From assembly GCA_035578905.1 (NCBI GenBank), contig JAQJVL010000103.1:1116001-1180000 (forward strand): 64,000 bases of DNA, in the 5' to 3' direction. The DNA comes from Stictocephala bisonia. Taxonomy: Eukaryota; Arthropoda; Insecta; Hemiptera; Membracidae. This document shows, in pieces, positions 21,986 through 36,185 of the stretch. Every line of letters begins with the position of its first letter. Position 1 is the stretch's first letter. The translations under genes and the position numbers were made by a program. The notes under the pieces were generated by a model. It was not told the DNA's origin and made no database searches. It worked only from the letters and a program-made list of their open reading frames with translations.

Positions 21986-24480
21986 CAGTTTCATTATTTT
22001 TCAAATTTGTCATTGTTTTTTGAGCTCTATTTTGACCAGTTAAATTTTTTTTAAAGTTTTGATTATATGTTCCACCATAAACACAAATCCTGTAAGAAAC
22101 ATGGGGTTGAACATGAGGGTAAAATACAGTTTTTAATACTGTTAAATTACAAAAATGAAAAAGTCTCTTAAGAGCATAAATACCAGAATTAATCTATATA
22201 TATATATAAGTCAAATACCACTCAATCACTGACTGACTGATAACGAAATCTCAAAAACCACATTTTTTTACAAAAATTTTAAAGGAAGTTAGTTTTAATA
22301 TTGAAGGGAAAACAGCCCCTCAAAATTTCCCTTCTTCCATTAAAATAACACTGGATTTTAGTAAATTAATAACATCTGTTTTGTAAATAAATAATAAACA
22401 TGTTTATTTTGTATATTTGACATTGCTCTATTGATTCATTGAGAGTTTAATCTTCAGCTCTTAAACAAAAACAAATGAAATAAACACGTTTGAAATAGGC
22501 TAAGTAACCCTATAGTAATAAATAGGTAGCAACACAAGAGCTGTGAGTGAAATACTGTAAATAAATTTAATATTGTGATTTTTACATTATACGGTTAATC
22601 TATTATTTGAAGTCAAAAGTCACATACGATGGCCGAGGCATATCGTGCTCAAGCGTCGGAGTTGGCACGTGAAGCGTGCAGGGCTGTTCCCTAGTTTTAC
22701 ATACTTTAATTATCTATACGAATATTTAGTTCCTCATTATTTTTACTTTACTTTGTGCAAAATGATATATATATATATGAGGTATTTTATGAATTTAAAA
22801 TTAAATTGTTATTTTTAAAGAAATGTTCAATTGCTCTAGTTCCACAAAAGAGTGAAATTCAAACTCTGTATCTGTTTTTGTAAACATTATAAGATTAGAG
22901 TCGTCTGCATAAAGACAGAGCTGGTTTTTAAATATGATTTAGTTTACTAAGGTATTCTGGAGTGTCTTTCACATAGCAGATGAATTTCAACGGTCCAAGT
23001 ATAAAGCCTTGGGGAACTCCGTACTCAACTGTTTGAGATGTCGATTGATATTTTAGTATTTGGGTTTTGCTAGTTTCAATTATCTCTAAGTATTGTTTTC
23101 TGTTAGCTTAAGAAGATTCTAACCATTTTAAATATGAATTTTTATTCCTAGCTCACTTAGTTTGTTGATCATTTTAGCATGAGAAATTCTATTAAAGGCT
23201 TTAGAAAGGTTCATGAATATTCCGCCAACCTTTTGTTTCTCATCCATTGAGTCAATAACTGATTCTACAAAACTTATTAAGGCTGTGATTGTTGATCTAT
23301 TTTTCCTAAACCCGTGTTGTTCTTGGTCATAGAGATCGTAATATGTGTTTTGTTAACCTTAAATGCATAGCTTTTTCAAAAACTTTAGATAAAGAGGGTA
23401 AAATGGACACTGGACGATAATTTTTAATATTTGTTTCTTCTCCTTTTTTGTATATTGGGACCACCTTTGAAATCTTTAGCTGTTTAGGGAAATTCCAGAG
23501 ATACAAGAAGCATTTTCTATGTGCAAGATAGGCTTTATTAGCTAATGGTTCTTTAGCAAATTTAATAACTCTTATCGATAACTCATCATAACCGCTAAAC
23601 CACTTGTTATTAAGAGAGCTAAAAATATTGTTTAGCTCATCCTCATCTAGTGGGGGACACCTAAAGTTGGGAATTTGCTCTCTATTTGTCTTTACATTGC
23701 TTAAATTATTTATAGTTTTTGAAATTTCATGTAGCATATTTTCAATAATGCTTATAAAATAGTTATTAAAACGATTGGCAACATATAAAGGATCTGAAAC
23801 AGTGCTACTATCAATCTTTAAAATACAATTTCTTTTTAACTTACAACTAGTTTTCTTTGTTCTAAGAACCCACATTTTCAGAGTTTTTAATTATAAATTC
23901 ATAATGGTTCTTTTTTTCATTTATAACATCATACTTATATATTTGCTTTTTATATTTTAACTGATATTTGAGAACTTTTAAACGCGAGTCTTTTGCTAAT
24001 TTAGTTATAAAGATAAGATCACGTTTTTGCTCCTTAAGATCATCCGTTATCCAATTATTTTTATCTTTGCTGATCTTTTTCTGAATGTTTGGAAGACATA
24101 AATTAAAATAATGTTGAAAAATATTATGAAAAATTTTATATTTATTTTCAACACTAGAATTGAACAGAGGTAACCAGCGTTCTTTTTCAAGAAGGGATTT
24201 AAATAATTTCATGTTTTCTATCGAAAAATATCAACCCCAACATTTTAATTTAGAATCATTTATCTGAATTGGAAATTTTAATAATTTCATCATCTGCCCA
24301 TCATGGTCTGATAAGGCAGTTATGACTCCCTCAACGTTGACTTGTTCTTTATTAATGTTCGTTAAAATATTATCTATATATATTTTTGATATGGCTGTGA
24401 TTCGAGTTGGAAAGCCTACAAGATAAGACATTCCGTTTCTTAAAAGAATATTTTTTAATTCCTTCAACTCTGGTCAGCTG
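21986..24480 (-). pseudogene. LINE fragment B: endonuclease end plus reverse transcriptase, broken, split by a Helitron
   Basis: Read on the minus strand: the end of an AP-type endonuclease (YIDNILTN, ALSDHDGQM; 24231-24467), a linker (23862-24212), then RT blocks YKKGEETNIKNYRPVSILPS (23400s), GFRKNRST, YGVPQGFILGPL (about 22960-23020) and a second ADDSNLIMFTKTD (about 22900). After a 502-bp Helitron the frame resumes as INSGIYALKRLFHFCNLT and YGGTYNQNFKKN (21990-22190). Several frameshifts and stops are present. The order is that of a jockey/CR1-like ORF2. Confidence 0.8.
22193..22694 (+). mobile_element. non-autonomous Helitron inserted in LINE B
   Basis: The element begins TCTATATATATATAAGTC and ends CTGTTCCCTAG, with a hairpin GCACG-TGAAG-CGTGC just upstream of the CTAG end. 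It sits between an A (22192) and a T (22695). A 5' TC, a 3' hairpin before CTRR and insertion between A and T are the standard Helitron signs. LINE coding sequence resumes on both sides, so the insertion is younger than the LINE. No Rep/helicase coding is present. Confidence 0.72.
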
Positions 24481-24584
24481 AAAGTAAAACGTTGAGATTA
24501 TTTTGATCAGTATATTTTATGCTTGGCTGAAAGAGAGAATTACTGAATTAATTATTTCCTAAAAGTTAAGTTAAAAATCTACAT

Positions 24585-24870
24585 GGACACTACTAGAGAA
24601 ATCTGGGATGTGCCTGGTGGATGGTAGTCAAGGTTCTGATGTTGTGTAGGAAAAGAGAACTGAGTGTTTGGCTTGTCAGTCAGCTGAAAATCAGACTAAC
24701 AATACGTGGTTCGGATTCCACGTAAAGCTGTAGATCTTTAGTTGCCCTGTCTATTGGGCTATTAATAAATAGCTCTTTCTGAGGAACAGTTGACCTTAGT
24801 AACAATGACTACACTCATTCATCTACACTCATCCGCCCATATATAGACGAATGGCGTATTACCAATGAAT
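24585..24870 (+). repeat. SINE-like dispersed repeat R1, copy 2
   Basis: It matches 8265-8545 over most of its length, including GGATGGTAGTCAAGGTT, TACGTGGTTCGGATTCCACG, CTATTGGGCTATTAATAAAT and GTAACAATGACTACACTC. The T-arm-like stem ACGTGG/CCACGT is kept. Confidence 0.65.
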
Positions 24871-25470
24871 TATTAATAATATTAAGTCAAACCGTTTACA
24901 CCACACCAAGACATCTTAAAACAAGGGGGTTACTACATTCGTAAGGCCTGTGTTTTTTAATGCATCAACACATGAGAAAGTTAAACCTATTTTAAATTAC
25001 TTTCCGGAAAAAAAGGCCTAATATAATTAATTGAGATTTTGACTGGAAAATCTTGGTATGATATCAGTTATTTTTTAAGCATATTTACAAATTAATATTC
25101 AAAAGTGTGAAATATAGATTTGGGGGAGGGGGGGTAAATGAAAAAGGAGATATTTAAGTATTTAGATGCTGTAGAGTGGTATTCAGTTTAATTAGTAACG
25201 ATTTTTTTCTTTATTCAGTTACTATCCATCACCTTCAGATAATAACAGTACCTGAAGTTTATTCAGAGGACTGGTAAGGACTGGTTGTAGACATTTTTTT
25301 AGAGTAAGCGAATAACATAGCGGCACCCCCCATCCCCAAAAAAAACCCCCTGAGAGGTAGAAGAAATATAATATAAATACTCTCTTAATATAACTACTTC
25401 ATCTCATAATATAAAGTTTCTTCATATCATAAAGAGATTTCTCTAAGTTTGATGTTAACCTTGTAGTAAC
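24871..25470. other. intergenic DNA, nothing recognised
   Basis: AT-rich sequence with G-runs near 25126 and C-runs near 25327. No gene or terminal repeat is seen. Confidence 0.4.
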
Positions 25471-27655
25471 AGATTTTTTCGAAGTTCAATGGGGCAGTGT
25501 AAGGCAGATACAAGATGTTGACAAAATTGAGAAGTTCATTACTTCAAACATAAAAAAAAATTATGATGAGCACGCACCAGTAGTTTGCAGAAAAGTGTGA
25601 AGAAGAAAAGCTCTTTGGAGAAATGAAGAAATTAATATCTGCACGAGAGAAAAACAAATTAAGAAATATATTTTGGAAGACAAGGAAACATGATGATTGG
25701 GAGAGCTTCAAGAGACTTAGAAACAAACTCAAGAATATGATAAGACGGGTGACAAATGTTTTCTTTGCTGACAAGATTAGATCATCAAAAGACCCAAAAG
25801 AATTCTGGGGAACTTTGAAAAAGAATGGGGTTGCTGAGAAAAAGAATGAATTTACCTTACCACCTGAAATTACTGTTGACAAAATGAACAAATATTTTAC
25901 CGACATGGGATCAGGAGTGGATGTCATGTTGACATAACTGACCAATATTTGTCATCGACATTCGGTAGCAGCAACATCGAATTTTGTTTTACCAATGTGA
26001 ATGAAGATGAAGTTAAGTCAGCCATGAATGAAATTAAAACTGATGCAAAAGGAAATTATGACATCTCCATTGATATGATAAAGGCTGTGAGTCCGTTTTC
26101 ACTCAGTGACATAGCACATTTTATCAACACTTATTTTAAAAATGGAAAGTTTCCTAGTAATTGGAAAATGAGTGTTGTTCTTCCATTACCAAAAGTGTCG
26201 ACTCCTGCAACTGTCAACCTCCTTAGACCAATATCGATTCTTCCAGCCATGTCCAACCTTTTGGAAAAATTGTGATTCGTCAGTTAATGACAAATATCAA
26301 AACAACAGAAAATTTTGCCAGAACTACAATTGGGTTTCTGAGAAAGTCATAGTACTTGCACTGCCTTGATAAACATGTTCAGTGATTTGATTGATGCTAA
26401 AGACTAAGGAAGATACAGCACCGTTGTAATGCTAGATTATTTTCAAACTTTTGATTCTAACAGTCATGATTTATTGATGGGGAAACTAAAATATTATGGC
26501 TTTGGTGATAATTCTACAAGTTGGATACGCTCATATCTAAAAGAAAAAATGCAAGTCACCAAATTTGGGAGTGACACATCATTGCCACTTGCCAAGAAAA
26601 GGGGTGTACCTCAAGGAAGTTGTCTTTGACCCATTCTTTTCAACATATACATTTCCAATTTCCCAAGATGTGTCCAGAAGTGTACAGGTTATTTGTATGC
26701 TGATGACTCTCAATTACACCTGTTGTATGAACCAGGAATGATAAGAGAAGCTATTGATCAAAACAACTCAGATCATAGCGATGGTAGCATCAGCCAATGG
26801 TCAAATGATAACGGCCTTAAACTTAATATCGACAAATGCACTGTCCTTCATGTAGCCCCATAAGGTGCCATACATAATTCTAGTCACGATCCCTTACTGA
26901 TCATGCTGTGTGGCAAAAACCTGATGGTGTGCGACAAAGTAAAAACTTTGGGCGTTATGCTTGACTCAAGTCTCACTTTTACCCCCCATGATACTTTTGC
27001 AACACAGTGTGCCTCGGGAAGGCCGAGAGGTTTGTGTAGGTACAAAAATCTTCTACCAGAATCTGCGAAACAGTAATTGATTCAGTCATTGATATTATCA
27101 CTATTTTATTACTGTTACCCTGCATATGTCTTCGACATCTCAAAGGATGATGCTCATAGGATTCAAATGGTGCAAAATTCGGCTATCAGGTTTATTTACA
27201 ACCTGAATTACAGTGACCATATATCCCCCTTTAGAGAGTCAGCTGGCTTTACCACGATGGACGCCGTATGCAGGGTGATGACATGCTGCATGGTTCATAG
27301 GGTTCTTAAAAAACTGAAACCCATTATCTGTTTGACAAACTCGCCTATCGGGCAGAGGTTTCTCAACGGATCACATGCCAAGGCCATAAGTTGGGCTTTT
27401 CCTATTTTGGCCTAAAAGTATATAATGACCTCCCTGACCCAACCAAACCGTTAGCACTGTCAACTTTTAAAATCAAGGTAAAGAATATTTGTGCCTCTGT
27501 TTAAATAGCTAGAATTTGTAGCTTTAGGTTAGTATTAGTTTAAATTTAGGTTTATTAATTTTATTTTTTTTTACTCGAGTTGTACTCTAAACCAGTTGAA
27601 ATATTGTGAAACGCTCATAGATAAAGTAATTTTATTATTATTATTATTCGTAAAT
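25471..27655 (+). pseudogene. LINE D: jockey/CR1-like reverse transcriptase, multiply broken
   Basis: Frames in order on the + strand: a Lys-rich linker (25623-25937, AREKNKLRNIFWKTRKHDDW), RT thumb/finger start (25949-26275, VVLPLPKV and RPISILPAMSNLLEKL), YFQTFDSNSHDLLMGKL (26429), GVPQGSCL followed directly by a TGA stop (26629), YLYADDSQLH (about 26690), a thumb region, and a C-terminal part (27077-27415). A short (ATT)n run at 27635-27650 ends it, as in LINE tails. At least four breaks in frame are visible, so it is long dead. It points opposite to the three LINE fragments at 20.4-24.5 kb. Confidence 0.8.
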
Positions 27656-28944
<1,289 letters not shown>

Positions 28945-30604
28945 ATTTTTATCAAAATAGTTTCGGTTAGACAAGTGTCATAGTAACTATAACATATTAC
29001 ATCAGATCAGTCAACAAAGTCTTTCCAGGACAAAAACTCATCCTCTCAATAGAAAGGTCACTAATAAAAGCTCTTTCTTCATATTAAGCCTCAGGTTTGA
29101 GTTGTTCACGCTCTTCAGTTCATCTGTTTGGTGGTACGAAATGGAGTTACTGGCATATGTTATGTTATATTGGTGAATGGAAGTAATTCATGTAAGTCTA
29201 CAGAAACAAGGAGATAGAATCTATCCCAGGATGTAATGGGACAGGCCACTGTCAAGATCTCCATCTCTTGAAATGTTTTCCTGGAGCTATCACGTCTTCC
29301 CAGACAAGCCAAGATTCATATCACTGTCTTTTAAAGCAGATGGATTATCTCTCAAGTTTGACACAGTACGAATTTCCCTAAAACGTGAAACTGTAGATCA
29401 CGTGACTCTCACACAAGGCGTGGTACGCTACTCTAGCAAACTCAGATGTGCCAATAGCCACAACTATTCAGATGGTATACACAGCACTGCTCAGTTTTGT
29501 GCAAAGATTATCAATATGACACTCCCAGCTGAGTAAAGAGTGCTTGGTGTTGTTTGGAGTCTGTTGGTAAGGAGTCACAGTAACTTAATTTTCTATGTTC
29601 CAATTGTCAACTGCTTTGTTTTATCAATGACTTATCTATAAAAAGCGAAATGATATAGAGAAATAATCAGACTTCCTGTAGCTGACGAAACGATCTTAGC
29701 TCAACTGCCGAAACGCAGCGGTGCCACGTACCCCTCTCCCAACCCTTGACCGCCATTTCCTTTCTCTCTCAATATCATTACAATTTGTAATCTCCCCCCC
29801 CCCTCTCTTTTTCTGTCTCTCTAGAGCCGCGCTGCCCCCTTTGTCACTCTCTGTATTATTCTAGGCTGCCGTACACGTACAACCACGACCTAGCGGAGGT
29901 TAAGCTAAGATAGTAAAATTAAAAAAAAAAATAGTCTGACTTTTTAACATTAGCTTTTTGCTTCAAAGATGTTCATACAATGTATTCATTGATCTTATCT
30001 TTGTTCAGAACTAAGTCAATGTGCAGAGATAGTTTTTTGTTACGGTACTGACTGCACGTAGCCTATTTGTATAGGCTCTTCAGTTTTTTTCGAAGTTTAA
30101 GTGGGTTTTATTCCAGTATTTTCTATTTAACACTAGCTTTGTACCCGTGCCTTGATATGGAATAAACACATAAGCAGTAATGTTCTAGTTTATTTTAAAT
30201 ATTAAATTTCAATAAGCATCTTTGGACAATTTCAAAAGTGTTCTTTTTATTTGTTTTTATCTAACAACTGATGTGTCAAATAAATAAAAAAAAAAAACTC
30301 CATTACATTGTCATTGGAACTTAAAAAAGGCACTTGGGATGAAGGCTCTTGAGTTGATATTAAGCCAGAAACCTTCCATTTTTTTCATTTTTCCTCATTT
30401 TCGAAAATTTTCCGACTTTTCCGTTAAAAAAAAACTATCATATTCTTAGTTACTTATCTATTATGAAACAAAAGCTAAAAAATTGACAACGCCCCTGTTC
30501 TATATAATTAAAAATATTATCAAACAATAAACGAAACTTATAATTTGTTTAGGTATTTGTAAAATATTTACTTGTCTTTGGTCGCAAAATGAAATAGTTC
30601 TACT

Positions 30605-30631
30605 ATAGACCTTCTTTAATAGAAGGTCTAT
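30605..30631. repeat. perfect hairpin ATAGACCTTCT / AGAAGGTCTAT
   Basis: Two 11-bp inverted arms surround TTAAT. The arms equal the outer 11 bases of the larger hairpin at 31050-31085, about 440 bp away. Confidence 0.9.
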
Positions 30632-31040
30632 ATGATTCTACGTCGTGAGAACGGATAGTACCACCGGTACTAGAAGATTTCTTATAGTTGCCGTGGATAG
30701 TACAGTCGTGTCTGCGAACACAGTTAGGCTGGGCCATCTGTATTATAAGTTAGTCCGGCATGACGACTTGACAAATTCATATTATCTACCAAAGAACCAA
30801 GTGCTGAAATCATTAAACATTATGTACTGTATAAGCAAACATTTGGTACGTACAAATCAGGTCTAAATCTTATTCAACATAGACACATTAGTAGATGCTA
30901 ATTATTTTCCCTTATTGTTTAATTTTGTAAAACATCGGGCTACTAAAGTGTACTTATATCTTTTATTAAGAATTAATTCAATTTGCATGTGTACCCACCA
31001 AAACAATGTTCTTACATTCTTACATATGAGACGCCGGTGG

Positions 31041-31095
31041 GTCAATATCATAGACCTTCTATTATACCTATAATAGAAGGTCTATGTCAATATCA
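31041..31095. mobile_element. 36-bp perfect hairpin with flanking direct repeats
   Basis: Arms ATAGACCTTCTATTATA and TATAATAGAAGGTCTAT surround CC (31050-31085). GTCAATATCA stands on both sides (31041-31050 and 31086-31095). This looks like a tiny insertion with a 9-10 bp target duplication, such as terminal repeats left without an interior. The class is unknown. Confidence 0.6.
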
Positions 31096-32172
31096 AGACA
31101 CCCAAAATGGTATATGGAGGGATCATGGCAACACTTTATTGTAACTTCACAGTTTTTGTTTCTCCATGGATGTTTCCAGTTTTTTAAAACAATTTATTTC
31201 TTTTGATTGTTTAGGTTACATATCACTTTTATTTTGTCTTAACATCAAAACTTTTACATTTTGAAGTGTTTGTTATTTTGTATTATTTTATAACTGAAGC
31301 TTTTATTATTATTATTTTTTATTAATGATAACTGTAACTATATGCCATTATGCTTTTTGACTGTATCTAGATAGTGAACTCAGTTGTGTACATGGATGCG
31401 AAGCGGCAACTAATAGGCGCCACTAGCCGCCATTAGCCAATAGAATTCTGTTATTCTGTTTTTTATATTTGATTTGAACGACGTAAAGCTTTTGCTGATC
31501 GAAGTTTGTAACGAGTTATAAACGGAAATTTGATTTTATTTAGTTAGTCTAGAAATTATACCTCCAAATATTGTTATTTTGGTGTGTTCGTTTTAGATTT
31601 CCCTGAAGCGTACATAAAAAAATAGGTAGAGAAGGCGTGTTCTGGAGGTTTAGTAAGTCCTTTAGATTTGTAAGTATTCCACAATTTGTATTTTCACATC
31701 CTATTATTTTTATCAGGGAAGGCATATATTTGCTTTACACATAGACTAAGGTCACCCTTAGTGTTATTACTAACATTTGTCTAGACGTCTGCAGAAGTTG
31801 TGCTAACATGCCATTAAGTACCATTTTGACAATAGGCCCCTAATTAGGTTACATTTTGTATGGATCTAGTCTAGTATTTAAAACTAGTACAGTCTAGTAA
31901 ACAAAACCAATGGTGGTTAAATATTAATCCTGGCTCTCTTATATAGCAACATTACATTTGATGAGGCTCAGGTGGGTTTTTTAAATTTATCCTATATATA
32001 ATATTAAAAGTAGAGTATTTATATTATAGTTTAGTATTTATTACTAATATGATTTTTTTGATTGACAGTTTTTGTTTTCTTAATTAATACTCTGTTGATT
32101 TAAATGTAACCACTTAAAACTTAGAAATTGCAAGAATTATGGACTATAAAACAAGTTAAAGTGAACTTGTCC

Positions 32173-32582
32173 CGTCCGTTACAAAGGAGTGTACTGTCTG
32201 TTACATGGAAAAATACGTAATACCAAGAAAATGGAATTTTGTACCTCTAAAAAATTATAGGCGTTGTTAAGTTTAAGATACTATGAAACAAGTGTTTTTT
32301 TACTTTAAACTTTCATTCATGAATTGAGCATAAATTCTGTATCAAAATTATTATGTCAGGTCATACTTCCTCAGAGCGTCTCGTCCGTTACAATTACGAA
32401 AACATGTTTTAACCTATGACAGAATTATACTTTCAAAATAGCCTAATACTTTGCTTGTAAAAATACTTAAAGTATTTGTTACTAAACTATGTATCACAAT
32501 TATATTTGCATTCTTTTATTTAATTTATATAGTTTTTGAAGAAGTGAAATAATAGTTCAAATGTTCCGTCCGTTATTACAAA
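32173..32582 (+). promoter_or_regulatory. three spaced CGTCCGTTA motifs
   Basis: CGTCCGTTACAA occurs at 32173 and 32382, and CCGTCCGTTATTACAA at 32566, roughly 200 bp apart. Each holds CCGTTA, the complement of the Myb core TAACGG. A regulatory role is only a possibility. Confidence 0.2.
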
Positions 32583-33164
32583 AGAATGGATGAGTAGTAT
32601 CGGCGTGGTGTTTTTATTTTTGTCTACATATATATGTACCAGGTGTACATGCTGCGTTTACTTTTCTGTAGATACTTAGGTTATTTCTAATGTTTACAAC
32701 ATGGCTGGATCCTTACGGGGGGTTCTTTTTGAACAGAATATGAGTCTGAAGATACGGTAGTGAGGTTATAGTTCGAAGTTGTAATGGGAGATTCAGATTT
32801 GTCTTATTACAGCTTCTGATGAATAAATAGGCCTAAATAGACTGAAATGGAATGATCCAGTGGGTCGAAAGGGATTAAATATTGTAAATACCAAAATATT
32901 AAAAATAAAAATAATGTATGAATTGCACATAAATCGATTTTACTTGTCAAAATGTTTAAATAGGTAAGTGTGCAGCCATAATACCGAACCAGGTAAGGCA
33001 GCTCTGCACCGTACGCTTGTGTGTCACCTTGCGGCGTGACACCATGCGGTGCGACACCATACAGATTTAAGTCAACTGAAGTTAGGTACTACAATTTGAA
33101 CCACTGTCTTATTCGAACTAGGCTAGCAAGAGCATGAGTATGAATTAATTTTCATCAATCAAAA

Positions 33165-33290
33165 TGGTGGCTCAGTGGCTAAGGCTTCAGACTGCGGAGA
33201 GCAATGTCCAAGGTTCGTATCCCCACTTAACTAACGGTCGGTGCTTCACTCCGTGAATAAAGTTCAAGCACAGTAAAAAAAAAAACTGGT
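33165..33290 (+). repeat. tRNA-derived SINE with A-rich tail
   Basis: ATGGTGGCTCAGTGGCTAAGG is an A-box-like head, and CCAAGGTTCGTATCCCCACTT carries a B box 35-40 bases later. An 11-base A run ends the element near 33285. The layout is that of a pol III retroposon. Confidence 0.65.
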
Positions 33291-34719
33291 TATTTCCAGA
33301 GTAGTGTTTATATCATCAAAAGCTTTTTTCTGTATAATGCTCTGGCATGCTTAGCTCTAGATCCGGAACACTAGAAAAAGTCTATACTGTTTTGTGTGCG
33401 CAGTAAACCTTATTTAGGAAAATCGCTATATAATGGTAAACGAAGCTGTGTAAAATAAAACTGCGTATTGTTTTTCTTCTCATAAATCATACTTTTATAT
33501 AAAATTATTATAGTTGGGATAAAATCATTGTAAAGAATTGATAATGCGAGTAGACGGAAAATTTCCAATTGATGCACTTCGTGTTTTGTAACTTGCAACC
33601 CTTACCTACAGCTGGTATATAGCATTTTTAGAAAAAATTCGAAGATAGCCAAAATATACCTATTTAGTTACCAAATACTAATAAATAAGTTAAGTACATT
33701 ATCAATAGAAGTATAAAATAATTAGTTAAGAATAGTTTATTAGAAAACAATAAAGTTGAACATTTTGTAGTACTACCACGATTTTGCATCGAATGGTACT
33801 ATTTTCGGTTCGCTACACCGATAAACAAAAATGTATCACCTCAAAGTCCTCATACAGTTTAGTGTCATGATCCTGGATAGAGGTTAAAATTCCTGACACA
33901 CGTTTAGTGTCATGATCCCGAATCTGGGGTTAAAGACCTACATCTTCAAATAAGCATGTATTAAAAGTATATACATCTAAACTTATATGCTTAGTTAAGA
34001 GAGTCATGAACATATTCACAGCTATCCATTTCCACTTACATAACGCCCAGGCTGATATAAAATTCATTATATAGCCTACTTATGTTTTATATTATATGTA
34101 TAGTTATTTATATGCCAATTTTACCTTTATATTTACTGTACATGTACCGGTATAATGTTTACATTTAATAATTTTTTTTTATATTCAATTCTTAAAAATG
34201 TTTAGTTAATCATCATCAAAGTCGAATTTAACCATTTATATTGTTTTTGGCAAACAAACTTGGACACATTTTTGCATTGTCAGTAAACAACACAGCACAG
34301 TTAACACTTTTCCCGTCCTTTTACTCTGGGTTGAAATAATGATAGAAAAATTGTCTGCAAAGGTTGGATAGCCCTTCGTTAGCCATTCTCCGTTAAATTC
34401 AAAATAATCCAATATGAATGAAGATTTTACAGACTTAAAATTGTTGAGACACAATCTATAATCCATATTTACCTTTGTCTGTAGCTAACTGTATAATAAA
34501 TCAAAGTTATAAGTTGGCATATTTCTTCTTTGAGGTCTTTATTGGAGAATTATTAAAGTACAGTATAAGTAATTAAAACCCTTGCAAATACTCCGATAAA
34601 ATAATTTAGTTGTGTTATTTTATTTTATTGGAGTATTTGAGAATTTTAATTCAAAATTTAGTGTTTGAAAAACATTGAACTATTTTTAAATCCTCTTATG
34701 TAAATTGTATCAAAGAAAA

Positions 34720-36070
34720 TACCGGGTGTTTCAAAATGAATAGCGGGGTTTTAAAGTGTTATAATATTTATTACATCAAACTTACAGCCACAAGTGATAT
34801 ATCAAACAAAAGAGGAACTTACATAATAGAGTTTTACATAATAGCCTACAAGTGTTCAATGTGAGCACCATTCGTTACTCGGCACACGTAAAGACGATAT
34901 GCGAGTTCTTCCCAAACTTTGGTTAGTGTCTCATTAGTAATTGCCGCAACAGCTGTTTCAATCCTGTTCCTTAATTCGGGAAGGTTGGCTGGCATTGGAG
35001 GCACATACGCTCGATCCTTAATAAACCCCCAAAGATAGAAATCACACGGCGTTAGGTCGGGTGACCGTGGAGGCCATGGATAACAAGCGCCATCATTAGG
35101 CCCCTTACGGCCAATCCAGCAGTCGGGTACTGTGAGGTTAAGCCAATCGCGTACCTCGTTATGCCAGTGAGGCGGCGCACTATCTTGCTGAAAGACGAAG
35201 TTCTCTGGTTCATCCTGTGTCAGTTGAGAGAAGAGCCATAGCTGTAGAGTATCCAGATAAGAGGGACCAGTTACAGTTGCTTCACCAAAAAAGAAAGGAC
35301 CATAAACTTTCTGTCGGGATATGGCACAAAAACATTCAATTTAGGGGAGTCTCGTTGCACTTGTTCCATCATGCGGGGTTTTTCTGAATCCCAAATCCGA
35401 ACATTATGGGTGTTTACTTGACCACTAAGGTGGAAGGTCGATTCATCACTGAATAGGACAAGATCCAGAAAATTTTCATTGTCATTCAACAACATGTCGT
35501 TAGCAAAGTTGGCACGTAAAACATGGTCAGTAGGCTTCAGAGCCTGTAACAACTGCAAACGATAAGGACGTAGTTGCAAGCGTCGCTGCAAAACTCTCCA
35601 AACAGTCGTCACAGGAATTGCTAATTCACGACTAGCCTTCCGAACGGATTTCATAGGGCTACGCGTGAACGAATTACGCACTTGCTCAATGCTCTCTTCA
35701 CTAGTTCTTGGTCGTCCCGTACTCTTGCCTTTACAAAGGCAGCCAGTGTCTTCAAACTGATGATACCATCTACGAATATTGTTATCACCTGGAGGATCTC
35801 AACCGAACTTAATCCGGAACGCACGTTGCACAGTAACAACAGATTCCGTCTTTGCAAACTGTAAAACACAAAACGCTTTCTGTTCTTTAGTCGCCATCTT
35901 TGCTACTAGCGCTTTCTATCGGATTGCGGCGGAAACATTCCGCACTGATGCCAACAAACAAAACTGTTTGAGTTTCTCTTTCATTTGATATATCCCTTGT
36001 GGCTGTAAGTTTGATGTAATAAATTTTATAACACACTAAAACCCCGCTATTCATTTTGAAACACCCGGTA
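34720..36070 (-). mobile_element. Tc1/mariner/IS630-type transposon with long terminal repeats
   Basis: A 1347-bp element (34722-36068) starts CCGGGTGTTTCAAAATGAAT and ends with its complement, flanked by TA on both sides. The inverted repeats extend about 85 bp, through TAGCGGGGTTTTA to GATATATC. Between them on the minus strand is one transposase gene. It lies 0.7 kb upstream of BubR1 exon 1. Confidence 0.9.
34846..35897 (-). pseudogene. IS630/Tc1-type transposase, one stop and one frameshift
   Basis: The start is MATKEQKAFCVLQFAK at 35897 and the end is GAHIEHL with TAG at 34846, about 350 codons. The N-terminal helix-turn-helix part (VQRAFRIKFG, then NNIRRWYHQFEDTG, STGRPRTS) matches the DUF4817-type head common in insect transposases. 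A second helix-turn-helix (SRELAIPVTTVWRVL) and the catalytic half follow: FSDESTFHLSG, QQDSAPPHWH and RSPDLTPCDF. A TGA interrupts the frame near 35799 and the frame shifts near 35290. I count about 46 residues between the second Asp and the final Asp, more than the 34-41 of the well-known Tc1/mariner groups. Confidence 0.85.
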
Positions 36071-36185
36071 TATTGTTTAGTATTGTTGTATAGACAATAA
36101 TATTTAATTATGAACTTGAATCATAAAGTAATATGTACTGCGCTTTACAAATATCAGTCCATGGGAATTAACTTAATCAGATAAT

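Noticed and set aside
29273..29536. 87-codon frame as a gene
   Set aside because: No similarity known to me, no gene context and a length compatible with chance.
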